Position numbers and translations under genes: made by a program
Notes under the pieces: model-generated
Databases searched by the model: none
Seen by the model: only the letters and a program-made list of their open reading frames with translations
Told to the model about the DNA's origin: nothing
Assembly: GCF_001435955.1 (NCBI RefSeq)
Contig: NZ_AYYT01000017.1
Location: 1 to 42,238 of the forward strand
Origin: Ligilactobacillus salivarius DSM 20555 = ATCC 11741
GTDB taxonomy: Bacteria > Bacillota > Bacilli > Lactobacillales > Lactobacillaceae
DNA: 42,238 nucleotides
Reading direction: 5' to 3'
In this document: positions 25,034 through 33,771 of the stretch, in pieces
How positions within the stretch are numbered: position 1 is the stretch's first letter
Layout: each line of letters opens with the position of its first letter

Positions 25034-26216
25034 TCTCTATCCCTACTATCTCATTATCTGACTGTACATCTGCAAACATTCCTAAAAATACAATGTTAAA
25101 TGCCATGTCCCATAAATGATTATCAATTGCAGAACTTAATAAAACTAGGATCAAAGCTATAACTAAATTATAATTTCTTTGTTTAATGTTACTTTCGATA
25201 CTACTAATTATGTAGAACATCGCAACAACAAAGAATACTAAGCCATACATTAATAACGCCCTTACAAACGATGAATCAATGAAAAAGTATGCTTCCCCTG
25301 GCTTAATGCTACCATTCCCATTTTGATAAACAAATTGACCAAACAAAGGAATTGCATAATCATGATATGCAACTTGCCCGAAGAATAAACGCGCAGAACT
25401 CAAGGTATTTATAATACTCCAGATTCTGCTATTTGGATTAAACATCAAAGGCAACATAACATTGATAACTGCGTATATCCACAATCCCCATCTAACTTGT
25501 TTTAAACTGAATCTTTGGATAAATTTTACCGCATACTTATATCCTCCTGCACATAGGAGTAGTATCAAAATAATCAAAATTTCATCTAGTTTAGTTGCAG
25601 TTAATGTATAGACACATATCAACAAGGCTATCCCTGAGACGATCTCCGGTATATTCCATTTAAATCGTTTAAGTAAAGCATATGCTAACATAAAATAAAA
25701 GACGTGCGCTGCAGCATCTGATGGAGAATAGTTTCCCAAAGCTATTCTAACCGTATTATCTCCTGGTCTTTGAAGAGTTAAATTCAGTATATAATCATTC
25801 AGAGCTAACCAGGCACTTACTATAAAAATTGGAATTCCAAAGGTTAAGTACAATTTAAGAATTTTCCTGAAGTCAACATCTTTGGCACCTATTAAAAATA
25901 CGGTATAGAATAATGGCTCATAAGCACGAGCTCGATAACAAATATAGGTTATCAGCATAAAAATTAACAATAATTTTATTGTTAGCTTTCGTGGATATTT
26001 ATCTAATAATACTATCTTTCCCATCACTAAAAACGTTACTGCCTGCTCAATTCGAAGGAAAATCAACTTATTAAAATATGTAATTTGATCCACCATTGTT
26101 GTGCCATTAATATAAATAGTTATAAAAAATATTGCCAGACAACATAGATAAAACCATTCTGTTAACTGACGGTACTTTTTCCCGGCATCATCAATTAATT
26201 TATTATCTATCGGCAT
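25014..26216 (-). CDS. Wzy-like polysaccharide polymerase / O-antigen-ligase-type membrane protein
   Basis: Polytopic protein of 400 aa with about 11-12 membrane segments and one large extracellular loop. That loop (FGQVAYHDYAIPLFGQFV) and the following IDSSFVRALLMYGLVFF are typical of repeat-unit polymerases in lactobacilli and streptococci. Such proteins join undecaprenyl-linked oligosaccharides outside the membrane. No other capsule or EPS gene is adjacent, so it is an orphan, perhaps acting with the glycosyltransferase and LCP genes elsewhere in the window. ATG 26216 follows GAAGGAGC. It overlaps the downstream YczE-like gene by 20 bp. Confidence 0.75.
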   Translation of the reverse strand: MPIDNKLIDDAGKKYRQLTEWFYLCCLAIFFITIYINGTTMVDQITYFNKLIFLRIEQAVTFLVMGKIVLLDKYPRKLTIKLLLIFMLITYICYRARAYEPLFYTVFLIGAKDVDFRKILKLYLTFGIPIFIVSAWLALNDYILNLTLQRPGDNTVRIALGNYSPSDAAAHVFYFMLAYALLKRFKWNIPEIVSGIALLICVYTLTATKLDEILIILILLLCAGGYKYAVKFIQRFSLKQVRWGLWIYAVINVMLPLMFNPNSRIWSIINTLSSARLFFGQVAYHDYAIPLFGQFVYQNGNGSIKPGEAYFFIDSSFVRALLMYGLVFFVVAMFYIISSIESNIKQRNYNLVIALILVLLSSAIDNHLWDMAFNIVFLGMFADVQSDNEIVGIENESNTK

Positions 26217-26302
26217 AAAAATATTGCTCCTTCAATATTATTTAACAAATATAATGATATGCTAAATCATTAACTCTGACAAATTAAATATCTTTTACAA
26301 TT

Positions 26303-26333
26303 AAAAAAAGTGGACTTTTACATCCACTTTTCT
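26303..26333 (-). terminator. fruRKA operon terminator
   Basis: Minus strand AAAAGTGGA and TCCACTTTTTTT arms around a short loop, placed right after the fruA stop codon. Confidence 0.9.
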
Positions 26334-26339
26334 TAATAA

Positions 26340-28295
26340 TTATTTTTCATTAACTGGTTTTTTCCAGAAACTCATAATCAAAGCTGCTACGATAGAACCA
26401 ACGATTACAGCTAAGAAGTAACCCCAAATGTTTGTTGCTAGAGGTGATACCCAGAAACCACCGTGAGGAGCAGGAATACCAATTCTCATAGCACCAACGA
26501 TTGCTCCAGAAACAGCAGAACCAATAATACATGATGGAATTACACGACCTGGATCAGCTGTTGCAAATGGAATAGCACCTTCTGTAATGAATGAGAATCC
26601 TAAGATCCAGTTTGTAACACCTGCACGACGTTCATCTTCAGTATACTTGTTCTTGAAGAATGCAGTACCGATAGCTGTTGCAAATGGAGGAACCATACCA
26701 CCAACCATTACGGCAGCCATTAAAATAGCAGCAGTTGTAGACTTAGGATCATTAGCGAAAGCACCTGAAGCAAATACATAAGCGGCTTTGTTGAAAGGAC
26801 CACCCATATCAATAGACATCATACCAGCTAATACCAATGTTAATAGAACTAAGTTTCCAGTACCCATACCATTCAAGAAGTGAGTAATCCATAGGTTGAT
26901 TGTACTGAAGATTGGGTTAACAATGAAGTACATAATCAAAGCAATGAATAGCAATCCAAATACTGGATAAAGAAGCATTGGTTTCATACCTTCAACTGAA
27001 CGTGGTAATCCTGCAAACATCTTCTTCATACCTAAAATCAAGTATCCAGCAATAAAACCAGCTGCAATACCACCTAAGAATCCAGCAGGTGAAGTTGAGT
27101 TAGCTTGGAAGTTAACATGATATGATCCACCTAAGGAAGCATTAGCGATAGAAGCCATGAATCCACCAACGAAACCAGGCATTAAAGCAGGAGTATCACC
27201 GATTGATTCAGCAATGTAAGCTGCCAATACAGGTACCATAAATGCAAATGCTAAATTACCTGCACTATTTAAGAAAATAAATGCTGGAGCTTTGGCACCA
27301 CCCATATATTGTTCAACAATAAATGAGATCGCCATTAAGATACCACCACCAATAACAAATGGTAGCATGTGTGAAATACCATTCATTAATTGCTTGTAGA
27401 TGTTGCCCCAAACAGTTCCATCAGATTCAGTAGAAGAACTACTATCATCACCTGTTGCGTGATAAATAGCTGCTTTTCCATCTAAAACTTGTTGAATTAA
27501 TTTTTCTGGTTCTTGGATACCAGATTTAACAGGCTTATTTACAAGTGGCTTGCCATCGAAACGGTTCATTTCAACTTTTTTATCAGCAGCGATAACAACA
27601 CCGACAGCTCTTGAAATTTCATCTGCTGTTAAACGATGTTTGATACCTTCAGAACCATTTGTTTCAACTTTGATATCAACACCTAATTCTTTAGCTTTCT
27701 TCTTTAAGTTTTCTTCAGCCATGTAAGTATGTGCAATACCATTTGGACAAGCAGTAACAGCAACAATATATGGACGATCACTATTACTATTTGCAGCTGC
27801 TTTTTCAGCTTCTTCTTCAGCTTTATTTTCAGCTTCCTTCTTAGCTACAGCTTCTGCAAAAATATCTTGAACTTTGTCAGGTGTATCTGCAGCTTTCAAT
27901 GCTGTTACAACATCTGGGTTCATCAATACTTGTGATAAAGCAGCTAAGGCTTGCAAGTGAGTATTATCTCCACCTTCTGGAGCTGCAATCATGAAGAATA
28001 AGTGAGCTGGTTGGCCGTCCATTGAGTCATAGTCAACACCTGCAACACTTCTAGCAAATTGTACAGCTGGTTTCTTAACTGCAGCGTCATGTGCGTGTGG
28101 GATAGCAATTCCATCGCCCATACCAGTTGAACCTTCTTCTTCACGTTTAATGATATCTTTCTTATAAAGATCTTCATCATCAATGATTCCATGTTCATAA
28201 TAGTTATGTACCATTTCATCAATTACTTCAGACTTAGTAGTAGCCTTAAGATCCATAATCATGATATCTTTCATTAACAAACTACGAATATCCAT
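26340..28295 (-). CDS. fruA: PTS fructose-specific EIIABC component
   Basis: Imports fructose and phosphorylates it to fructose 1-phosphate. All three PTS modules are fused in 651 aa. EIIA spans 1-150 with the phospho-His in GDGIAIPHAHD (His67/His69). An Ala/Glu-rich linker follows at 150-172. EIIB spans ~175-275 with Cys183 in AVTACPNGIAHTYMAEE. The EIIC membrane domain runs from ~300 to the end, with GGPFNKAAYVFASGAF and the ITEGAIPFA signature. ATG 28295 follows AAAGGAAC. Last gene of fruR-fruK-fruA, 27 bp after fruK. Confidence 0.96.
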   Translation of the reverse strand: MDIRSLLMKDIMIMDLKATTKSEVIDEMVHNYYEHGIIDDEDLYKKDIIKREEEGSTGMGDGIAIPHAHDAAVKKPAVQFARSVAGVDYDSMDGQPAHLFFMIAAPEGGDNTHLQALAALSQVLMNPDVVTALKAADTPDKVQDIFAEAVAKKEAENKAEEEAEKAAANSNSDRPYIVAVTACPNGIAHTYMAEENLKKKAKELGVDIKVETNGSEGIKHRLTADEISRAVGVVIAADKKVEMNRFDGKPLVNKPVKSGIQEPEKLIQQVLDGKAAIYHATGDDSSSSTESDGTVWGNIYKQLMNGISHMLPFVIGGGILMAISFIVEQYMGGAKAPAFIFLNSAGNLAFAFMVPVLAAYIAESIGDTPALMPGFVGGFMASIANASLGGSYHVNFQANSTSPAGFLGGIAAGFIAGYLILGMKKMFAGLPRSVEGMKPMLLYPVFGLLFIALIMYFIVNPIFSTINLWITHFLNGMGTGNLVLLTLVLAGMMSIDMGGPFNKAAYVFASGAFANDPKSTTAAILMAAVMVGGMVPPFATAIGTAFFKNKYTEDERRAGVTNWILGFSFITEGAIPFATADPGRVIPSCIIGSAVSGAIVGAMRIGIPAPHGGFWVSPLATNIWGYFLAVIVGSIVAALIMSFWKKPVNEK

Positions 28296-28322
28296 ATTAA
28301 ACCGTTCCTTTCCTAAGCAATT

Positions 28323-29237
28323 CTATTTATATTCATCAATAGTAATTTGAGCATAAATTTCATCGATCTTTTCACGAGTTGCTAAATCTTCAGAAAATGC
28401 TGTTGCAGATCCAGAAGCTAAGCCATAATGGAAAGCTTCAATTGGATCTTTAGTGCTTGCATAAGTACCAACAAATCCTGCTAGCATAGAATCACCTGCG
28501 CCAACAGAGTTAATAACAGTTCCCTTAGGAGCTAATGATCTCCATACACCTTCATTGGTAATCATCAAGCCACCATCGCCTGCCATGGAAACTAAAACAT
28601 TTTGAGCACCCATGTCTAGCAACTTACGACCATATTTAACAATATCATCTATTCCGTTAAATTCGACACCAAATAAATCAGCTAATTCATGATTATTTGG
28701 TTTAACAACTAATGGCTTTTCAGCTAAGGTCTTACGTAAACTTTCACCAGTTGTATCAATTACAAATTGAGCTCCCTTTGAACGAATGATCTTAATCAAA
28801 TCAAAGTAGAAATCATCATTCAAACTAGGTACTAAACTTCCAGCAAAAATAACAACGTCATCTGATGTTAAATGGTCAAATTTTTCTGTAAAAGCACTGA
28901 TTTCTTTTTCAGTTAACTTAGGTCCTTGACCATTGATTTCTGTTTCATTTTGAGCTTTGATTTTAACATTGATACGAGTATCAGCTGCAATTGGAGTGAA
29001 ATCTGTCTTCAAACCTACTTTTTCAAGTTCTTCTTTTACAAAATTCCCGGTAAATCCTCCAAGAAAGCCCCATGCAATATTGTCATGACCTAATTCCTTT
29101 AAGATACGAGAAACGTTAATACCTTTCCCACCTGGAAGCTTGTTATCGTAGTCCATACGATTAACTTCTCCCAAGGTGAGCTTGTCTAGTTGCACGATAT
29201 AATCAATAGATGGATTGATTGTTACCGTATAAATCAT
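28323..29237 (-). CDS. fruK: 1-Phosphofructokinase
   Basis: PfkB-family kinase that turns fructose 1-phosphate into fructose 1,6-bisphosphate. The start MIYTVTINPSIDYIVQLDKL, the glycine-rich PGGKGINVSRILKELG and the ATP/anion-hole motif NSVGAGDSMLAGFVG (catalytic Asp) are intact in 304 aa. Its ATG overlaps the fruR stop in the sequence ATGA, so translation is coupled; the GGAGG ribosome site lies within fruR. It is followed by fruA, which supplies its substrate. Confidence 0.96.
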   Translation of the reverse strand: MIYTVTINPSIDYIVQLDKLTLGEVNRMDYDNKLPGGKGINVSRILKELGHDNIAWGFLGGFTGNFVKEELEKVGLKTDFTPIAADTRINVKIKAQNETEINGQGPKLTEKEISAFTEKFDHLTSDDVVIFAGSLVPSLNDDFYFDLIKIIRSKGAQFVIDTTGESLRKTLAEKPLVVKPNNHELADLFGVEFNGIDDIVKYGRKLLDMGAQNVLVSMAGDGGLMITNEGVWRSLAPKGTVINSVGAGDSMLAGFVGTYASTKDPIEAFHYGLASGSATAFSEDLATREKIDEIYAQITIDEYK

Positions 29238-29989
29238 AATATAACCTCCTGTATTGTTGCCTGTGAACTATACTGCTTAGCTACACTAGCAGGTAAAGTA
29301 CTTGTGATAATTGTTGCATCTGTAACATCTGCAACTTTCACAAAAGACACATAACCAAATTTAGACTTATCAGCGATTACATAGCCTTTTTCACTTCTTT
29401 CAAGTGCGGTTCTTTTAATCTCAGCTTCATCAGGATCTGGAGTTGTCAATCCATACTTTTCATGGACACCATTGATTCCTAAAAATGCTTTATTAAATCT
29501 AAATCTTTTCAAATCATTTGCTGCTTCAACACCAATAATTGCTTTAGTAGTATTTTTTAATCTACCACCTAACAAGAAAGTTCTAATATTCTTATCAGCT
29601 AATAATGAAGCATGCTCAACTCCATTTGTAACAACAGTTAAATGCTGATCTTCAGATAAATAAGGAATGATTGCTATAGTCGAAGTTCCAGCATCTAAAT
29701 AAATAACGTCATCATCTTGAATATAACTTGCTGCCTTTGCTCCTAAACTCTCTTTTTCTTGAGTATTTTGAGTAGATTTTCCCATTACATCAAGTTCTCG
29801 TTGCAAAGGTTGCTTCATCTTAGCACCGCCATGGACACGAACTAACAATCCACGTTCTTCCAATAACTGCAAGTCTCTTCTTCCTGATGATTCTGAACAC
29901 TGTGTTCTTTCACAGATATCCTGTAACTTAACCACGTTATGCTCTTTTAACAGTTCTAAAATTATTCTATGTCTTTCTTCTGCAAGCAC
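29234..29989 (-). CDS. fruR: DeoR-family fructose operon repressor
   Basis: DeoR-type regulator of 251 aa: an N-terminal winged helix (ERHRIILELLKEHNVVKLQD, then CSESSGRRDLQLLEERGLLVRVHGGA) and a sugar-phosphate sensor domain (DDDVIYLDAGTSTIAIIPYL, then GKGYVIADKSKFG-like KGYVIADKSKFG). In this family fructose 1-phosphate is the usual inducer. I start it at GTG 29989, 8 nt after GAGGAGG, which gives the normal VLAEERHRIIL start. The frame extends to 30037, but that part overlaps the promoter. First gene of fruRKA. Confidence 0.93.
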   Translation of the reverse strand: MLAEERHRIILELLKEHNVVKLQDICERTQCSESSGRRDLQLLEERGLLVRVHGGAKMKQPLQRELDVMGKSTQNTQEKESLGAKAASYIQDDDVIYLDAGTSTIAIIPYLSEDQHLTVVTNGVEHASLLADKNIRTFLLGGRLKNTTKAIIGVEAANDLKRFRFNKAFLGINGVHEKYGLTTPDPDEAEIKRTALERSEKGYVIADKSKFGYVSFVKVADVTDATIITSTLPASVAKQYSSQATIQEVIL

Positions 29990-30008
29990 TTTCACAACCT
30001 CCTCTAGT

Positions 30009-30037
30009 ATAGTACCACTATTCTTGATTAAATTCAA
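30009..30037 (-). promoter_or_regulatory. fruRKA promoter
   Basis: Minus strand: -35 TTGAAT (30032-30037), 17-nt spacer, -10 TACTAT (30009-30014), close to the fruR ribosome site. The short leader supports GTG 29989 as the start. Confidence 0.7.
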
Positions 30038-30045
30038 TCATAAAT

Positions 30046-30259
30046 AGTCAAAAAAAGTCATTTTCTTTCATAAAATTTATAGAATTTACCAAAATACTTC
30101 TTTATACTTATGTTTCCGTTTACATTATTGTTAATAAAAGAAATAAAGAACTTACTTCTTTGTCAAAATTATATTATTAAAGTTAAAATAATAGTAATAT
30201 ACCGTCAAAATATTATCTTTACACTCAATAATTTACCATTATCGATCACAAACAGTCAA
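30046..30259. promoter_or_regulatory. Cluster of GTCA-centred boxes upstream of fruR (candidate FruR operators)
   Basis: AGTCA occurs twice exactly 10 bp apart (30046-30050 and 30056-30060), one helical turn, just upstream of the -35. Further GTCAAA boxes are at about 30162, 30203 and 30254. DeoR regulators often bind such spaced direct repeats. The whole 30038-30401 gap is otherwise gene-free and very AT-rich, so some boxes may be chance. Confidence 0.35.
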
Positions 30260-30269
30260 ATAAACTTAA

Positions 30270-30314
30270 TAAAAAAGAATAAAACAGATTTTATCTATCT
30301 GCTTTATTCTTAAT
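30270..30314 (-). terminator. Terminator of the ACT-UPF0210 operon
   Basis: Minus strand AAGAATAAAGCAGAT and ATCTGTTTTATTCTT arms followed by TTTTATT. It lies about 90 bp after the UPF0210 stop codon. The DNA between (30316-30401) shows nothing supportable. Confidence 0.8.
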
Positions 30315-30401
30315 TTATCTTAAATATTTATTTCAATCGATAGTATTCTTAAATTATTTTCCTGATTATCCTAAAGAGTATCAGCCATTATCATGCAATT
30401 T

Positions 30402-31745
30402 CTAGTTTTTAAAACTATGAACAGGTGCTGGAATAAGTCCACCACGATTAATCATATCTGCTGAAGATACCTTATTAACTGCCATAATTGGAGCATGTCC
30501 TAATAAGCCACCAAATTCAACTGTTTCGCCAACATCTTTTCCAGGAACTGGAACAACTCTAACGGCAGTTGTCTTATTATTAATCATACCAATTGCAGCT
30601 TCATCTGCAATCATCGCACTAATTGTTTCAGCGGGTGTATTTCCTGGAATTGCAATCATGTCTAACCCTACTGAACAAACAGCTGTCATTGCTTCTAGTT
30701 TTTCAATATTAAGTGATCCAGCATTAACTGCATCTATCATGCCAGCGTCTTCAGAAACTGGAATAAATGCACCTGATAAACCACCTACATGACTACATGC
30801 CATGATGCCACCCTTTTTAACTGCATCATTTAACATCGCTAAAGCTGCAGTTGTTCCATGTGTTCCAACTTGTTCTAAGCCAATTTCTTCCAAAATTTGG
30901 GCAACAGAATCACCTACGGCAGGTGTTGGTGCTAAAGATAGGTCAACGATTCCAAATGGTACGTTTAATTTTTCTGCGGCAATGCTACCTACTAATTGGC
31001 CCATTCTTGTAACTTTAAACGCTGTTTGCTTGATAGTTTCTGCTACCACATCCATAGAAGCGCCCTTAACTTTTTCTAGAGCTGATTTAACAACACCAGG
31101 TCCAGAAACACCCACATTAATAACAGCATCTGGTTCACCAACTCCATGGAATCCCCCTGCCATAAACGGATTATCTTCAACTGCATTGCAGAAAATAACC
31201 ATCTTAGCATTTGTCATAAAATCTAGTTCTGAAGCTGCTTTAACAACTTGCCCCATTTCTTTAACTGCATCCATATTGATTCCACTTCTTGTTGAACCAA
31301 CATTTACAGAAGCACATACTAGATTTGTTTCAGCTAAAGCCTGAGGTAATGATTTGATTAAAGTACGATCCCCATTTTGATAACCTTTTTGCACCAAAGC
31401 CGAGTAACCACCAATAAAATCAATACCTAAAGTTTGCGCTGCTCTATCTAAAGCTTTAGCATATTTAACATAATCTTTATCTTTAGAAGCTGCAGCAATC
31501 AAACTAATTGGTGTCACTGAAACTCGTTTATTAATAACTGGAATTCCATATTCTGTTGCAATTTGATTTCCAACCTTCACTAAATCTTTAGCTTTAGTTG
31601 TTATCTTGTCATAAATTTTTTGACATGCTTTATCACTGTCACTATCAATACAATCAAGCAAAGAAATTCCCATTGTAATTGTTCTAATATCCAAATTTTC
31701 TTCTGAAATCATCTTGATTGTTTCAAGGATTTGCGCTGTATCCAT
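30402..31745 (-). CDS. UPF0210 / DUF711 family protein
   Basis: Conserved 447-aa cytoplasmic protein of unknown function, often labelled PFL family protein because of a glycyl-radical-enzyme-like fold. Seen are [55 protein letters not shown] and [30 protein letters not shown], which are all typical of the family. It follows the ACT-domain gene by 16 bp, and this pair is widely conserved in Firmicutes, which suggests an amino-acid-sensing partnership. No substrate can be deduced. Confidence 0.92.
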   Translation of the reverse strand: MDTAQILETIKMISEENLDIRTITMGISLLDCIDSDSDKACQKIYDKITTKAKDLVKVGNQIATEYGIPVINKRVSVTPISLIAAASKDKDYVKYAKALDRAAQTLGIDFIGGYSALVQKGYQNGDRTLIKSLPQALAETNLVCASVNVGSTRSGINMDAVKEMGQVVKAASELDFMTNAKMVIFCNAVEDNPFMAGGFHGVGEPDAVINVGVSGPGVVKSALEKVKGASMDVVAETIKQTAFKVTRMGQLVGSIAAEKLNVPFGIVDLSLAPTPAVGDSVAQILEEIGLEQVGTHGTTAALAMLNDAVKKGGIMACSHVGGLSGAFIPVSEDAGMIDAVNAGSLNIEKLEAMTAVCSVGLDMIAIPGNTPAETISAMIADEAAIGMINNKTTAVRVVPVPGKDVGETVEFGGLLGHAPIMAVNKVSSADMINRGGLIPAPVHSFKN

Positions 31746-31761
31746 GCTCTATCACCTCATC

Positions 31762-32031
31762 TTATAGTTGATGCATCGCTTGATATAACTTTTCGTTTCT
31801 AATTTTAATTTCTACACCCAACTTTTCACCCAATTCATTGAGTTCTGTTGTGATTTTTTCGAAATCTACTTTATCATCTGGAATCTCTACCATCATCATC
31901 ATTGTAAAGTATCCATTCATAATAGTTTGAGATACATCAAGAATATTGATTTGGTTTTTAGCTAAATATGTACTTACGCCGGCAATTATACCTGCCTTAT
32001 CTGCTCCAATAGTAGTTAAGATTGCTCGCAT
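31762..32031 (-). CDS. ACT-domain protein, UPF0237
   Basis: Single ACT domain of 89 aa: AILTTIGADKAGIIAGVSTYLAKNQINILDVSQTIMNGYFTMMMMVEI is the ligand-binding first half. ACT domains bind amino acids and control partner enzymes. It is followed directly by the UPF0210 gene, the usual arrangement. ATG 32031 follows AAGGATGG. The promoter lies at 32063-32093. Confidence 0.92.
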   Translation of the reverse strand: MRAILTTIGADKAGIIAGVSTYLAKNQINILDVSQTIMNGYFTMMMMVEIPDDKVDFEKITTELNELGEKLGVEIKIRNEKLYQAMHQL

Positions 32032-32062
32032 TTAAAACACCATCCTTAATTTAATTAATCTT

Positions 32063-32093
32063 ATTATAACTTATAAATCTGCTTTTTTGTCAA
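32063..32093 (-). promoter_or_regulatory. Promoter of the ACT-UPF0210 operon
   Basis: Minus strand: -35 TTGACA (32088-32093) and -10 TATAAT (32063-32068). The 19-nt spacer is long, and TTATAA one base closer is an alternative. Confidence 0.65.
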
Positions 32094-32102
32094 CTTTATT
32101 AG

Positions 32103-32131
32103 TTGGTGCTACTTTTTATTTTTGATAAAAT
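32103..32131 (+). promoter_or_regulatory. Promoter of the small orphan gene
   Basis: Plus strand TTGGTG (32103-32108), 17-nt spacer, TAAAAT (32126-32131), about 36 bp before the ATG at 32167. It is back to back with the promoter of the ACT gene. Confidence 0.5.
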
Positions 32132-32166
32132 ATACTTAACATTTCTATTTTGAAAGGACGATAATA

Positions 32167-32517
32167 ATGTATAACATGCTTAATTTCATTCCTGATGATA
32201 TGGGCGAAGTTCAACAAAAATTATTTTGGCTTAAAGCTAATGGATATCCTGATGCAACTGAACAAGAAGTTATCGAGAAAACTATTCTTGATGGTGTTCA
32301 ATACATGTTTGACGATGCATTAGAAGGACCTTACTGGACTGTTATTTGGGATGATACTAATAAAAAATTAGCCGTACGTGGAGCCACAAGCGAAATTGTT
32401 GGCTATATCATTCCTAGAGAAAATCATTCTACATTCTCTGATGACTTTAAGGAAGCTTCTCCTCTAACTTGGGAAAATCTATCTAAACAAGTAGAAAAAC
32501 TTATTGGCTCAGATTAA
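32167..32517 (+). CDS. Uncharacterised acidic protein, 116 aa
   Basis: I do not recognise this family. It is a real gene by its ribosome site (GAAAGGACG, then ATG), its own promoter and a strong terminator 7 bp after the stop codon. The protein is acidic and soluble, with no signal peptide or membrane segment. Notable parts are NFIPDDMGEVQQKLFWLKANGYPDA, a central Trp/Tyr-rich EGPYWTVIWDDTNKKLAVRG and a helical C-terminus. The length and composition suggest a small alpha/beta cytoplasmic protein. It is flanked by divergent ACT and convergent SGNH hydrolase genes, so context gives no function. Confidence 0.85.
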   Translation: MYNMLNFIPDDMGEVQQKLFWLKANGYPDATEQEVIEKTILDGVQYMFDDALEGPYWTVIWDDTNKKLAVRGATSEIVGYIIPRENHSTFSDDFKEASPLTWENLSKQVEKLIGSD

Positions 32518-32523
32518 TTAACA

Positions 32524-32570
32524 AAAACGGCAGCAAAGTCTTTAAAACTAGGCTTTGCTGCCATTTTTTT
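32524..32570. terminator. Bidirectional terminator between the orphan gene and the SGNH hydrolase gene
   Basis: GGCAGCAAAG and CTTTGCTGCC arms with A-rich and T-rich flanks. It overlaps the SGNH hydrolase stop codon. Confidence 0.92.
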
Positions 32571-33702
32571 AATGAAATAGTTCTTGTTCTATTTTAGGAA
32601 TTAATTTAGTTGCTACAACCCTACCACCAGCCTGATTGATATGCATATGGTCACCAAAATCATATGCACTTTGTACGCCACATGGCAACATTTCTAAAAG
32701 AAGTGATGTGGGCACTGTTTCAGGAATTGTAGCAAGTTTGCTATTTAATTCTTTTCTAAATTTTTGTGCTTGTAGCTCTTTATCATCTGGCCGACCAGTG
32801 TGACTAAGCGTAAATGGTGGTATATCTAGCAAAATTAATTCACTATTGCGCTTTTCTAAAATTTCATTTAGCCTCTGGACAGCATTAAAAAAATTATCCT
32901 TAGTTATTTTTTGTCTTGCAGCTACTTCACTGATCAATGGTAGCATCAAATCATTTGCCCCAATTGAAACAATCGTCAATTCAGGTTTAAAGCCACTCCT
33001 ATTTCTAACCATTCTACTTAATAAACTCTCTCCAAAAGTTTCATAAATGGGTTGATCATGAGGGGCATCATGAATTAAGCGACTTCCAGAAATAGCGGTA
33101 TTTAACACTGTTACTTCGTCAGGATGTACGGTCATCAAATATTGCATTAGAGGAGCTGTTATCATCCCCATTTCCATTAGAGAATCACCTGTAATTTCTA
33201 AGTATTTAGGATTTGCTTTCGTCCATACGTCTACTTCTTCTAAACAAAACCAACCTTTCCTACTTTGCCAAGTATCACTTAATTTAGGTAAGAAATTAGC
33301 ACTACGGGCAAAAGAAGCATTGGTTAATGATGTTTCATAAGTACACTTAAAGTCACAGTATTCTTGTTCCTGTGAAGACTTCATATAGACATAGATTGTT
33401 TGTCCAACTTTAATATCTAAGTCTATTGAATCTGTCCAAATTGCCTCTCCTTGTGGAATTACAATCGTATCTTGATACAAAGCTGTTACTCTTTGCTTTT
33501 CTTTCATATCAGCTGTTAGAGCTACATAAATTTCATCAAAAATGAGTTCTTCTTTGCCATAGTAATTAGTTAATTTTAGTCGTAATTCTTTACCTGATAA
33601 AAAAGACGTAATTTTTATTAATTGCGATAATTCTCTCATCTTAAATGGCATCGCCGAAAAATCAATATTCTCATAATACCAAGCAGCTTGCCAAGCAACC
33701 AT
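32569..33702 (-). CDS. SGNH/GDSL-family hydrolase
   Basis: Esterase-type hydrolase of 377 aa from ATG 33702. An N-terminal beta-rich ~150 residues precedes the SGNH domain. Block I carries the nucleophile Ser in ITGDSLMEMG, the Gly block is near TAISGSRL, block III reads VSIGANDLM, and block V has the Asp-x-x-His in FGDHMHINQAGG. All four blocks are intact. No signal peptide, so probably cytoplasmic. Likely acts on ester or acetyl groups of carbohydrates, but the substrate is unknown. ATG 33702 has AGGTG upstream; GTG 33711 lies within that site. Convergent with the orphan gene. Confidence 0.88.
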   Translation of the reverse strand: MVAWQAAWYYENIDFSAMPFKMRELSQLIKITSFLSGKELRLKLTNYYGKEELIFDEIYVALTADMKEKQRVTALYQDTIVIPQGEAIWTDSIDLDIKVGQTIYVYMKSSQEQEYCDFKCTYETSLTNASFARSANFLPKLSDTWQSRKGWFCLEEVDVWTKANPKYLEITGDSLMEMGMITAPLMQYLMTVHPDEVTVLNTAISGSRLIHDAPHDQPIYETFGESLLSRMVRNRSGFKPELTIVSIGANDLMLPLISEVAARQKITKDNFFNAVQRLNEILEKRNSELILLDIPPFTLSHTGRPDDKELQAQKFRKELNSKLATIPETVPTSLLLEMLPCGVQSAYDFGDHMHINQAGGRVVATKLIPKIEQELFH

Positions 33703-33719
33703 TTCTTTCACCTACCTTC

Positions 33720-33754
33720 AAAAAAGCACCAATAAGCTTTGATCTTATTGGTGC
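33720..33754 (-). terminator. Terminator of the DUF975 gene
   Basis: GCACCAATAAG and CTTATTGGTGC perfect arms with a 7-nt loop, T6 on the minus strand. It separates the DUF975 gene from the SGNH hydrolase gene. Confidence 0.9.
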
Positions 33755-33771
33755 CAGTATCTTATTCTTTT

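Noticed and set aside
30038-30401. A gene in the AT-rich gap upstream of fruR (67-aa plus frame at 30110)
   Set aside because: No ribosome site, low-complexity composition, and it runs into the terminator of the opposing operon.
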